A stretch of DNA of 11,054 nucleotides from Acidobacteriaceae bacterium (GCA_030040175.1 JASHUF010000330.1:1-11054), one strand, 5' to 3'. Counted from the first letter of the stretch, positions 1-6,257 are shown. Program-made: numbers and translations. The notes: generated by a model not told the origin, from the sequence alone.

Positions 1-487
1 CGGCCTCGACGCCGTCATCGCCGGCTTCTTTTCCGCCTCTACGCTCTGGCCCAATCTGCACGTCACCGAGGAAATGCGCGAACGCGCCCGCGAGGCCCTC
101 GAGCGCATGGAGGCCGCGCATCTCGCCCAACAGCTGGTGGGCGCCATGTCTGCCGGCGAAAAGCGCCGCATCCTCATTGCGCGCGCGCTGGTGCACCGCC
201 CCCGCCAGCTCCTGCTCGACGAACCCTCGAACGCGCTCGACCTGGCCGCGCAGCGCGAGCTGCGTGAAACCCTGCGCCGCCTGGCGCGCGAGGGCACCGG
301 CCTGGTGCTGGTCACGCATCATCTCAGCGATATTCTGCCGGAAATTGACCGCATCATTCTCATGCGCGGTGGCCGCATCGCCGGCGACGGCCCGCGGGAG
401 AAATTGCTGACCGAGTCCACACTCAGCGAGCTGTTTCACACCCGTGTTCGCATCGGCCGCGACGAGGAGTGGCTGCATAGCTGGTGA
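1..487 (+). CDS. ABC transporter ATP-binding protein, 3' part (5' end outside window)
   Basis: This is the C-terminal part of an ATP-binding cassette subunit; the reading frame is open from base 2, so Walker A and the Q-loop lie upstream of the window. About 161 residues are visible. They contain the helical-region segment GFFSASTLW, an atypical signature MSAGEKRR in place of LSGGQ, Walker B QLLLDEP with the catalytic Glu, the D-loop (NALD) and the H-loop His (VLVTHH). The GFF.S segment and the degenerate signature recall the YlmA/ModF-like group of stand-alone ATPases, whose transported substrate is usually unknown. No permease gene is visible downstream; the next gene is an unrelated exporter 60 bases on. 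ATP hydrolysis is well supported. Substrate, transport direction and membrane partner cannot be told from this fragment. Confidence 0.88.
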   Translation, partial: GLDAVIAGFFSASTLWPNLHVTEEMRERAREALERMEAAHLAQQLVGAMSAGEKRRILIARALVHRPRQLLLDEPSNALDLAAQRELRETLRRLAREGTGLVLVTHHLSDILPEIDRIILMRGGRIAGDGPREKLLTESTLSELFHTRVRIGRDEEWLHSW

Positions 488-534
488 AGGGAAGCAGCTC
501 CCCGCTCCGGCGCCATCGGCGGCATCGCTTGCGT

Positions 535-540
535 TAGAGT
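535..540 (+). promoter_or_regulatory. Possible -10 element for a leaderless transcript
   Basis: TAGAGT ends seven bases before the ATG at 548, the TANNNT-N6/7-ATG arrangement known from leaderless genes in other phyla. No matching -35 hexamer was found. The call rests on position and on similar arrangements before two other genes in the window. Confidence 0.25.
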
Positions 541-547
541 GGAATCC

Positions 548-1504
548 ATGCAGGCGGCCAGCCCCAACGTAAGCGCTACCCGGCCTTCAACGGCCATGAC
601 GCTGCTCGCCTTCGCCATCATTTACTTTGTCTGGGGTTCCACTTTCCTCGCCATTCGCATCGGCGTGCTCCAGGTTCCCCCGCTGCTGTTCGCCGCCATG
701 CGATTTTTTGCCGCGGGTCTGGTGCTCTACGGCTGGACGATCGCGAGCGGCGAACGCGGTCCCGATCGCCGCCAGTGGCTTTCCGCGCTGCTGCTCGCTT
801 TGCTCATCTTCGTGGGCGATTACGGCTGCCTCTTCTGGGCGGAGCAGCGCGTTCCCTCGGGCGTTGCCGCTGTCCTGCTGGCCACTATCCCCGCCTTCAT
901 GGCGCTGTCTGAGATTGTCATCCTGCGCACGCAGCGCCTTTCGCTCCGGCTTGCGTTGGCGCTGATGGTGGGCCTGTGCGGCGTAGCCGTGCTGGTGAGC
1001 CGCCTCAACCTGGGCGGTGCGCCGGTTGACCGCGCCGGCGCCATTGCCATCATGGCCGGGGCCATCAGCTGGTCCGTAGCCTCGGTTCTCACGCGCAAGC
1101 TGCCCCTGCCGCCGTCGAAATCCGTGAGTTCGGGCGCGCAGATGCTCTTGGGCGGCGCGATGCTCGCGCTGGCGGCCTGCGCGCGCGGGGAGCTGCGCAG
1201 CTTTCATCCCGCGGTCGTCTCACTCGCGGCCTGGCTGGCGCTTGTTTACCTCATTGTCTTCGGCTCCATCATCGGTTTCACGGCTTATCTCTGGCTGATT
1301 CACCATCAGTCTCCCACCAAGGTGGGAACCTACGCCTACGTGAATCCCGTCGTTGCCGTGCTGCTCGGCTACCTTGCCGGGGGCGAGCCTCTGGGCGCGC
1401 GCACCGTCGTGGGCGCACTGTGCGTGCTCGCAAGCGTGGTGCTCATCACCACTGGGCGCGCCGGCCGGCCCCAACCCACAGCCCAGTTGGAAATGACGGA
1501 GTAA
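548..1504 (+). CDS. EamA/DMT-family exporter, YedA-like
   Basis: Inner-membrane protein of 318 residues belonging to the drug/metabolite transporter superfamily. It has two EamA repeats and about ten hydrophobic segments. The first repeat opens with YFVWGSTFLAIRIG (about residues 26-39), typical of RhaT/YedA-type carriers. The second opens around residues 163-185 (GAISWSVASVLTRK), and the late loop HHQSPTKVGTYAYVNPVVA (252-270) is a family hallmark. Members export small metabolites or amino acids; the substrate here is unknown. The start was set at the ATG at 548. An in-frame GTG at 539 would add three residues and cannot be excluded. There is no clear Shine-Dalgarno, but a -10-like TAGAGT lies seven bases before the ATG, so the message may be leaderless. 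Length is normal for the family. Confidence 0.9.
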   Translation: MQAASPNVSATRPSTAMTLLAFAIIYFVWGSTFLAIRIGVLQVPPLLFAAMRFFAAGLVLYGWTIASGERGPDRRQWLSALLLALLIFVGDYGCLFWAEQRVPSGVAAVLLATIPAFMALSEIVILRTQRLSLRLALALMVGLCGVAVLVSRLNLGGAPVDRAGAIAIMAGAISWSVASVLTRKLPLPPSKSVSSGAQMLLGGAMLALAACARGELRSFHPAVVSLAAWLALVYLIVFGSIIGFTAYLWLIHHQSPTKVGTYAYVNPVVAVLLGYLAGGEPLGARTVVGALCVLASVVLITTGRAGRPQPTAQLEMTE

Positions 1505-1696
1505 AGGGCCAAAAAACAACCGGGCCGGCAATCGTGGGCTCGGCATTGCGCAAAGCATTTTTGGCGCTCTTTCACGCAAGGTCATCAGTGCCTGTGCTAC
1601 CATGCAGGCAATCGGTTGCCCGTAGCCGGGGAGCGAGGTTTCGCCGGTTTCTTCACAGCTTCGCCCGGCGCCCGGCCGCAGCCGAAATCGCAAAAC

Positions 1697-1702
1697 GGGA
1701 GG
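1697..1702 (+). promoter_or_regulatory. Ribosome binding site of the aldo/keto reductase
   Basis: GGGAGG lies five bases before the ATG at 1708. It decides the start in a frame that remains open for almost 300 bases upstream, into the preceding exporter gene. Confidence 0.7.
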
Positions 1703-1707
1703 CAAGC

Positions 1708-2583
1708 ATGAATGCTGTTTCCAGACGGAGCTTTCTGAAGGCCGGCGTCGCCGCCAGCGCCCTGGCCGGCGTGAACACCCTGCACGCCGAGCGCGAAACG
1801 GCCGCCGGCCTGGTTACCCTCGGCAAGTCGAACGTCAAGGTTACGCGGCTGGCCTTGGGCACCGGCAGCTTCAGCGGCGCCATTCAGCAGCAGCTTGGCC
1901 AGGAGGGCTTTAACCGTCTCGTGCGTCACGCCTATGAGCGCGGCATCCGTTTCTTCGAAACTGCCGAATCCTACGGCAACTCGCAGCAGATGCTCGGGGT
2001 GGCGCTCAAACCCTTTCCGCGCGAGAGCTACACGCTGATGTCGAAGGTCACCACCAACGACGGCATCGATCCGCGCGCCAAGCTCGACACGCTGCGCCGG
2101 AACTCCGATACCGAGTACTTCGACATCATGCTCCTCCACTGGCAGCATACCGGCACCTGGCCCGAGGACACGCGCCCCTGGCAGGATGCGATCCTCGAAG
2201 CCGAACAGAAGGGCACCATCCGCAGCCGCGGCGCATCCGTGCACGGACTGCCCGCGCTGCGCCGCGTGCCCGCCACGGACTGGCTCCAGGTGGCCATGAT
2301 CCGCATGAACCACAAGGGCGTGAGGATGGACGCCGAGGAGCACGACGCCGACGTCCTCGGCAACGTGACGGAGGTGGTCGGCCACGTGAAACAGGCGCGC
2401 AAGGCGGGCATGGGCATCGTCAGCATGAAGCTCATCGGCGAGGGCGTCTTCAATCACGAAGACCGCCAGCGAGCCATGCGTTTCGCCTTCAAAGAGGCGG
2501 GCGTCGACTCGGTCACCGTCGGCTACAAGAGCACGTCGGAGATCGACGAGGCCATTGACAATCTCAACCTCGCGCTGGCCTGA
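1708..2583 (+). CDS. Tat-exported aldo/keto reductase
   Basis: A 291-residue oxidoreductase of the aldo/keto reductase superfamily, expected to use NAD(P)H on an aldehyde or ketone. The substrate is unknown. Residues 5-11 (SRRSFLK) form a twin-arginine motif, followed by an Ala-rich hydrophobic stretch and a likely cleavage site after LHA (residue 27), so the protein probably folds with cofactor and is exported by Tat. The AKR barrel follows. The catalytic Tyr89 (ESYG), Lys113 (LMSK) and His144 (LLHW) are present, but the usual catalytic Asp of the DTA motif is Glu84 (codon GAA at 1957-1959). The start is the ATG at 1708, chosen because GGGAGG (1697-1702) precedes it and the Tat motif follows at once; the frame is open much further upstream, but that part is not family-like. 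The gene stands alone after a 203-bp spacer and converges with the next gene. Confidence 0.9.
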   Translation: MNAVSRRSFLKAGVAASALAGVNTLHAERETAAGLVTLGKSNVKVTRLALGTGSFSGAIQQQLGQEGFNRLVRHAYERGIRFFETAESYGNSQQMLGVALKPFPRESYTLMSKVTTNDGIDPRAKLDTLRRNSDTEYFDIMLLHWQHTGTWPEDTRPWQDAILEAEQKGTIRSRGASVHGLPALRRVPATDWLQVAMIRMNHKGVRMDAEEHDADVLGNVTEVVGHVKQARKAGMGIVSMKLIGEGVFNHEDRQRAMRFAFKEAGVDSVTVGYKSTSEIDEAIDNLNLALA

Positions 2584-2625
2584 AGCATTTCTCCTTCCGG
2601 CGCACCGCAAAAGCGACGGTCTGGA

Positions 2626-2652
2626 GCGGCAATTTCCTCAAGAAATTGCCGC
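2626..2652. terminator. Hairpin between convergent genes, probable bidirectional terminator
   Basis: GCGGCAATTTC (2626-2636) and GAAATTGCCGC (2642-2652) form a perfect 11-bp stem around the five-base loop CTCAA. It sits in the 131-bp gap between the stop codons of the convergent aldo/keto reductase and membrane-protein genes, where a terminator is expected in both directions. Neither side has a clear T-tract, so classical intrinsic termination is not certain. Confidence 0.55.
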
Positions 2653-2714
2653 CGCACACAACGGAGGAGGCGCGAAATCCGAAGGAGAAGGGCTGTGGCC
2701 GCTTCCCCTGCCGC

Positions 2715-3191
2715 TTACACGCCGGCCTTTTGCGCGACCGCGGCCGAGCGCGCCTCGGTGGCGCCGCTGGCTTCTCTGTAGAGGATGGCGCCGGCAATTG
2801 TCCCGATCACGACCTCAAAGAACCCGCCGATTGTGGTGTAGAGCGTCAGCCGGTGCGAAAACAGCCCTGAGAGATACATCAAGGCCGCATTCGGGAGAAG
2901 CGTGCCTACAAACCACACTGCCACTCCGGCTTTGATCGCCGTCCCCACGCCGGGACCGAAGCGCGGGCGAATGGCGGCGTAGACCCAGATGGCCACAATC
3001 CCGCCGGCGATGCCAAGCAGGTCGAACCCGATCCACTGGTTTGCCGCAAAGTTGGCATGCCCGAGAGCCTTCATGCCCGCGGTCCAGCGCGGAGCCAGCC
3101 ACATGCCGTCTACAAAATAGTCCAGAACATCGGAAACGATCCCCGCCACAATACCGCCGAGGATCACGCGGCCCGTGCTGATACTACTCAT
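2715..3191 (-). CDS. Small four-helix integral membrane protein, function unknown
   Basis: A 158-residue hydrophobic protein that I cannot assign to a named family. Four likely membrane segments lie at about residues 8-24, 54-75, 85-108 and 115-138, with a short Ala-rich polar tail (140-158). A conserved-looking stretch between helices 1 and 2 holds several aromatics and charges (DYFVDGMWLAPRW, 24-36). No catalytic motif or metal ligand cluster is evident. The start is the ATG whose complement is at 3189-3191; it is preceded on the minus strand by GGAGGAGG and further up by a good -10/-35 pair. The frame is open well past this start, but the upstream residues are Arg/Pro-rich and look non-coding. 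It is the only minus-strand gene in the window and is transcribed alone. Similar proteins may be widespread in acidobacteria; that is recollection, not shown here. Confidence 0.82.
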   Translation of the reverse strand: MSSISTGRVILGGIVAGIVSDVLDYFVDGMWLAPRWTAGMKALGHANFAANQWIGFDLLGIAGGIVAIWVYAAIRPRFGPGVGTAIKAGVAVWFVGTLLPNAALMYLSGLFSHRLTLYTTIGGFFEVVIGTIAGAILYREASGATEARSAAVAQKAGV

Positions 3192-3196
3192 GATTT

Positions 3197-3204
3197 CCTC
3201 CTCC
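3197..3204 (-). promoter_or_regulatory. Strong ribosome binding site of the four-helix membrane protein
   Basis: The plus-strand CCTCCTCC reads GGAGGAGG on the minus strand, five bases before the ATG at 3191. It fixes the start in a frame that stays open for another 150 bases upstream. Confidence 0.75.
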
Positions 3205-3217
3205 GGGGGACGGCGGG

Positions 3218-3247
3218 AGTATACGCGCCGCCCTTTGGGGCGGGCAA
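3218..3247 (-). promoter_or_regulatory. Sigma-70-like promoter for the minus-strand membrane-protein gene
   Basis: On the minus strand, TTGCCC (plus 3242-3247) and TATACT (plus 3218-3223) are separated by 18 bases, a plausible -35/-10 pair with four and five of six consensus bases. Transcription would begin near 3211, just ahead of the ribosome binding site. This is the best promoter match in the window. Confidence 0.5.
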
Positions 3248-3366
3248 CGGAAATCCGCATTGTCCTGAGCGGGCAGCCAAGGAACGGCTTTGAACCGTCA
3301 CGCGCCGAGCGGCGCCCCCGCCCTTGACGCCGTGCCGCCACGCATCGTACGGTGGGCTTACACGGG

Positions 3367-3385
3367 AAAGGAGGTTGATCCAGCC
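3367..3385 (+). promoter_or_regulatory. Extended Shine-Dalgarno-like sequence matching the complement of the 16S rRNA 3' end
   Basis: AAAGGAGGTTGATCCAGCC equals the reverse complement of the bacterial 16S 3' terminus (GGCTGGATCACCTCCTTT) over its whole length except for one extra T. The resemblance stops at both edges, so this is not an rRNA gene end. An ATG follows at 3387 and opens a 16-codon ORF. It may be an unusually long ribosome binding site for that small ORF, or a relic. Confidence 0.45.
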
Positions 3386-3386
3386 T

Positions 3387-3437
3387 ATGAGCAAAGATTC
3401 TTCGAGTTGTACCTTACGTGAGGTGACTGAGGCCTGA
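3387..3437 (+). CDS. Possible 16-codon leader ORF
   Basis: ATG at 3387 opens a short frame, MSKDSSSCTLREVTEA, ending at TGA 3435-3437, twelve bases after the AAAGGAGG core of a very strong ribosome-binding-like sequence. The peptide is not recognised. It could be a leader peptide ahead of the DinB-family gene 160 bases downstream, or the beginning of a decayed gene: the LREVTE string faintly recalls N-termini of some GNAT acetyltransferases, but no such domain can be followed afterwards in any frame. Support is the upstream sequence only. Confidence 0.22.
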   Translation: MSKDSSSCTLREVTEA

Positions 3438-3597
3438 GGCCTTGCGTCTCTGGCACCGGATAAGACCCGGCGGAGGGTTTTCCGCCACGGCTCTGGCACT
3501 CGCTTGAAACGCGATCGCCTCGGTCCAATCCCAACAGATCACCGGCAGCGGCCTGGGAGCGCGAGTTCCCGGGCCGTTGTTGTCATGGAACGAGAAA

Positions 3598-4143
3598 ATG
3601 GAACACGATCTCGAAAACACCCTGCCGCTGCTTGCCCGCACCCCTGCCGCTCTTGATGCGCTGCTGCGCGGTTTGCCGGAGATGTGGACGGAGCGCAACG
3701 AAGGCGAAGACACATGGAACGCCCGAGACGTGGTGGCGCACCTGATTCATGGCGAGCACGAGAATTGGGTGCCGCGCGCAAAAATCATCCTGGAGTTCGG
3801 CGAATCACGCACCTTTGCTCCCTTCGACCGCGAGGGCCACGCGCGCTTGAGCCGGGGAAAGACGCTGGCGCAACTGCTGGACGAGTTTGCTGAGGCGCGC
3901 GCGGCGGGGCTCAAGGAACTGCGCGCGATGAAGCTGACGCGCGAGGATTTGAAGCGCCGGGGAAGGCATCCGGCTCTCGGCGCGGTCACGCTCTCCGAGC
4001 TGCTGGCGGCGTGGGCCGCGCACGATCTCACCCATCTGCACCAGATCACGCGCATTATGGCCGCGCAATACCGCGACGCTGTCGGCCCCTGGAGCCGCTT
4101 CCTCGGCGTTCTCCATTGCGCCGGCCACAGCGAGCCCGCCTGA
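3598..4143 (+). CDS. DinB-family (DinB_2-like) putative metal-dependent protein
   Basis: A 181-residue protein with the four-helix-bundle layout of the DinB/YfiT superfamily. The probable metal-binding His triad is His48 (VVAHLIHGE) with His142 and His146 (AHDLTHLHQI, helix 4). Between them lie the typical segments PRAKIILEFGE (59-69) and GKTLAQLLDEFAE (87-99), and the C-terminus AVGPWSRFLGVL fits the family. Members include bacillithiol- or mycothiol-dependent transferases and DNA-damage-induced proteins, but most have no proven reaction, so none is assigned. The start was set at the ATG at 3598; an in-frame TTG at 3577 would add seven residues. The ribosome binding site is weak. nrdR begins 39 bases after the stop, so the two may be co-transcribed. 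Confidence 0.85.
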   Translation: MEHDLENTLPLLARTPAALDALLRGLPEMWTERNEGEDTWNARDVVAHLIHGEHENWVPRAKIILEFGESRTFAPFDREGHARLSRGKTLAQLLDEFAEARAAGLKELRAMKLTREDLKRRGRHPALGAVTLSELLAAWAAHDLTHLHQITRIMAAQYRDAVGPWSRFLGVLHCAGHSEPA

Positions 4144-4166
4144 GGGCTGGCTGCTGCTCCATGCCG

Positions 4167-4172
4167 TAGAAT
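4167..4172 (+). promoter_or_regulatory. Possible -10 element just upstream of nrdR
   Basis: TAGAAT matches five of six consensus bases and ends ten bases before the nrdR ATG, implying a leader of only a few bases. No -35 hexamer or Shine-Dalgarno is visible here. Confidence 0.28.
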
Positions 4173-4182
4173 CAGCCTCAGC

Positions 4183-4659
4183 ATGAAGTGTCCTTATTGC
4201 GGCTTCGGGCAGGATCGCGTGGTGGACTCGCGCGAAAGCAAGGAGGCCGACTCCATCCGCCGCCGGCGCGAGTGCGAGAGTTGCGGGCGCCGCTTCACCA
4301 CCTACGAGCGCATCGACGAGATCCCTTATATGGTAGTGAAAAAAGACGGCCGCCGCGAGCGCTTCGACCGGCAGAAAGTCTTGAGCGGCCTCTTGCGCGC
4401 CTGCGAGAAGCGCCCCGTCTCCTCCGCCCAGCTCGAAAAGGTCGTCGACGCGACCGAGGCCTTCCTCGTTGACGCACCGGAGCGCGAGCGCACCACCAGC
4501 GAGATCGGCGAGCTCATCATGGAGGAGCTCAAGAAGCTCGACACGGTAGCCTACATCCGCTTTGCCAGCGTCTACCGGGACTTCAAGGATGTGCGCGAGT
4601 TCAAGGAAGAGCTGGAAGGGCTGCTGCACAGTCACGCTCCCGCAAAGGGAAAGAAGTGA
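4183..4659 (+). CDS. nrdR: Transcriptional repressor NrdR
   Basis: A 158-residue protein that is full length for NrdR. In well-studied bacteria NrdR senses ATP/dATP and represses ribonucleotide reductase operons by binding paired NrdR boxes. The N-terminal zinc ribbon has Cys3, Cys6, Cys31 and Cys34 (CPYC and CESC), with the conserved RRRRECESCGRRFTTYER stretch (26-43). An ATP-cone domain follows at about 49-139, starting VVKKDGRRERFDRQKV and ending YIRFASVYRDFKD. The start follows from the invariant MKCPYC. No ribosome binding site is evident; a -10-like TAGAAT sits just upstream. No ribonucleotide reductase gene or obvious NrdR box is in the window, so its targets lie elsewhere. It is followed by the heptamer-repeat spacer and icd. 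Confidence 0.97.
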   Translation: MKCPYCGFGQDRVVDSRESKEADSIRRRRECESCGRRFTTYERIDEIPYMVVKKDGRRERFDRQKVLSGLLRACEKRPVSSAQLEKVVDATEAFLVDAPERERTTSEIGELIMEELKKLDTVAYIRFASVYRDFKDVREFKEELEGLLHSHAPAKGKK

Positions 4660-4664
4660 AGCGC

Positions 4665-4699
4665 AGCTTCTAGCTTCTAGCTACTAGCCGCTAGCTCAT
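4665..4699 (+). repeat. Heptanucleotide repeat array, left arm
   Basis: Five degenerate seven-base units start six bases after the nrdR stop: AGCTTCT, AGCTTCT, AGCTACT, AGCCGCT and AGCTCAT. They are in the opposite sense to the array in front of icd (4744-4778), with which they can pair. Confidence 0.85.
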
Positions 4700-4743
4700 C
4701 TAGTTGAATGGAACCTGAGTGTTGCCCGATCGCCAAAAACGCT

Positions 4744-4778
4744 TTTAGCTAGAGGCTAGAAGCTAGGAGCTGGAAGCT
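4744..4778 (+). repeat. Heptanucleotide repeat array, right arm, ending at the icd start codon
   Basis: Five seven-base units, TTTAGCT, AGAGGCT, AGAAGCT, AGGAGCT and GGAAGCT, run directly into the ATG at 4779. The unit AGGAGCT supplies the icd ribosome binding site (AGGAG, 4765-4769, nine bases before the ATG). Read in the other register the units are GCT plus four mostly purine bases, like the repeat at the lysC-dapB junction. Confidence 0.85.
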
Positions 4779-5792
4779 ATGCCCGAAATCAAGACCCACA
4801 AAATCACGCTGATCCCCGGCGACGGCATAGGCCCCGAAGTCACGCAGGCGGTGGTCCGCATCCTCGAGGCCACCGGGGCCCGCTTCGAGTGGGAGCGCTA
4901 CGCCGCGGGCGCCGAGGCCTTCGAGATTCACGGCGAATACATCCCCGCCGCGCTCTACGAGTCCATCGCCCGCAATCGCGTGGCGCTGAAAGGTCCCGTG
5001 ACCACGCCCATCGGCGGCGGCTTCAAGAGCATCAACGTGACCCTGCGCAAGGAATTCGATCTCTTCGCCAACTTCCGCCCCGTGCGCGCTCTCCCTGGCC
5101 TCGAAACCAAATGGCCGGGTGTTGACCTCATCATCGTCCGAGAAAACACCGAGGGCGAGTACGTGGGCCTCGAGCACGAGGTGGTCCCCGGCGTGGTCGA
5201 ATCCATCAAGGTGATCAGCGAAAAAGGCTCCACGCGCATCGCCCGCTTCGCCTTCGACTACGCGCGCAAGCACGGCCGCAAAAAGATTCACTCCATCCAC
5301 AAGGCCAACATCATGAAGCTTTCGGACGGTCTCTTCCTGCGCTGCGCCCGCAATGTGGCCGAAGATTTTCCCGACATTCAGTATGGCGAGCACCTCATTG
5401 ACAACACCTGCATGCAGCTGGTCATGAATCCCTTCCAGTACGACACGCTGCTGCTTGAAAATCTCTACGGCGACATCGTCAGCGATCTCTGCGCCGGGCT
5501 TGTGGGCGGACTCGGCCTCGTTCCCGGCGCCAACCTCGGCACAGAGTGCGCCATCTTCGAGGCCGTGCATGGCTCCGCGCCGGACATCGCGGGCAAAAAT
5601 CTTGCCAACCCTACGGCGCTGCTGCAGTCGGCCATCCTCATGCTGCGCCATCTCGACGAGATCGCCGCCGCCGACCGCGTGCAGGCCGCTCTCGAAACCG
5701 TCTACACCGCGCGCCAGTCCCTCACCCGCGACGTGGGCGGTTCAGCCGGCACCAGCGAGTTCGCTGACGCCGTCCTCGCAGCCATGTGCTAG
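4779..5792 (+). CDS. icd: NAD-dependent isocitrate dehydrogenase
   Basis: A 337-residue member of the isocitrate/isopropylmalate dehydrogenase family, converting isocitrate to 2-oxoglutarate and CO2 in the citric acid cycle. The N-terminal IPGDGIGPEV (12-21) is general for the family. KSINVTLRK (83-91), with Ser84, Asn86 and Arg90, is the isocitrate-type substrate loop (SxNxxLR), not the isopropylmalate type. Arg100, Arg121, Tyr128 and Lys175 fit the remaining substrate and catalytic positions, and Asp208, Asp232 and Asp236 fit the metal ligands. The cofactor segment HGSAPDIAG (264-272) has Asp269-Ile270 where NADP enzymes carry Lys-Tyr, so NAD is the likely cofactor. Overall it resembles the short mitochondrial-type NAD enzymes more than E. 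coli Icd. The ribosome binding site lies within the heptamer repeats, and the gene ends before a 577-bp gap. Confidence 0.93.
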   Translation: MPEIKTHKITLIPGDGIGPEVTQAVVRILEATGARFEWERYAAGAEAFEIHGEYIPAALYESIARNRVALKGPVTTPIGGGFKSINVTLRKEFDLFANFRPVRALPGLETKWPGVDLIIVRENTEGEYVGLEHEVVPGVVESIKVISEKGSTRIARFAFDYARKHGRKKIHSIHKANIMKLSDGLFLRCARNVAEDFPDIQYGEHLIDNTCMQLVMNPFQYDTLLLENLYGDIVSDLCAGLVGGLGLVPGANLGTECAIFEAVHGSAPDIAGKNLANPTALLQSAILMLRHLDEIAAADRVQAALETVYTARQSLTRDVGGSAGTSEFADAVLAAMC

Positions 5793-5934
5793 CAACGAGA
5801 CGCGTCTATATCTGTTTGTCACCGTGAGCAGAAATCGTTGCGGCGGCCGGAGTCGAAGAATCTGCGGTTCCTCCCTTTACGGCGGATGAGGAAATGCTGT
5901 GTCCGTGCGAGGCCGAGCTGGGTCACCGCTCCCT

Positions 5935-5986
5935 GACGCTCCCACCCCACGAACGAAGACCCGTTCGCGGGGACCCCGGGAGCGTC
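5935..5986. repeat. Large two-part intergenic hairpin
   Basis: The outer stem is GACGCTCCC (5935-5943) with GGGAGCGTC (5978-5986). The inner stem is CCCCACGAACG (5945-5955) with CGTTCGCGGGG (5962-5972) with one mismatch, closing on a six-base loop AAGACC. Bulges separate the two (A5944; 5973-5977). It may act as a transcription terminator after icd, although no T-tract follows, or be a dispersed intergenic hairpin element of the genome. Confidence 0.6.
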
Positions 5987-6257
5987 GCGTTGACTTTGGG
6001 CCAGGGCTCCCCGGATACACCAGTTCCTAATCCGCTCTTGCCGCTCGATTCACTTTGAACTGACCTCCAAGTTCCTTTGGTTCCATCTTTGCCGCCCACG
6101 CCGATCGCGCGAAAAAATAATTCCTTTTCCCCGCAACTTCCCTGCAGCCTCGGGGTCACCAAGGTATCAAGCCCTGCCTGGGCCTCGGCTCGTCCGAAGA
6201 AAGCATTCGCAGCACAACAGCTCTCGGGGAATCGTAAAAAAAGGCGTTTTCGTCGTG

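Larger units (their letters stand above)
3192..3597. other. 406-bp intergenic region between divergent genes
   Basis: The left part carries the promoter and ribosome binding site of the minus-strand membrane-protein gene. The middle holds the 16S-3'-end complement and the 16-codon ORF. Further right there are two tandem TGAGGCC heptamers (3428-3441) and a small hairpin, GGCGGA (3469-3474) with TCCGCC (3481-3486). No other coding frame looks protein-like, and no clear promoter for the DinB-family gene was found. Confidence 0.6.
4665..4778 (+). promoter_or_regulatory. Long hairpin sequestering the icd ribosome binding site
   Basis: Positions 4665-4696 and 4747-4778 are inverted copies: 28 of 32 positions pair perfectly, two more could be G-U in RNA, and two are mismatched. 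The loop is 50 bases (4697-4746). The right arm contains the icd Shine-Dalgarno and ends at its ATG, so folding would hide the translation start. The structure could limit icd translation, end or protect nrdR messages, or be only a by-product of inverted repeat arrays. No T-tract follows, so it is not a typical intrinsic terminator. Confidence 0.5.

Noticed and set aside
1561..1603. Promoter for the aldo/keto reductase with TACCAT at 1598-1603
   Set aside because: TGCTACCAT resembles an extended -10, but no -35 hexamer lies at acceptable spacing, and four of six matches are expected by chance in a 200-bp gap.
1420..1707. Upstream extension of the aldo/keto reductase to an earlier start
   Set aside because: The frame is open but overlaps the exporter's end in another frame; the Tat motif must be near the N-terminus and a good ribosome binding site precedes the ATG at 1708.
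3367..3385. 3' end of a 16S rRNA gene on the minus strand
   Set aside because: Identity stops at both edges; the expected preceding 16S sequence is absent, so no rRNA gene can be annotated even though the short match is notable.
4665..4778. CRISPR-like array
   Set aside because: Units are seven bases without spacers and are in opposed orientation; this is short tandem repeat DNA, not a CRISPR.
5798..5807. Terminator of icd at palindrome AGACGCGTCT
   Set aside because: The ten bases are continuous self-complement with no room for a loop beyond three base pairs, so it is not a terminator hairpin.
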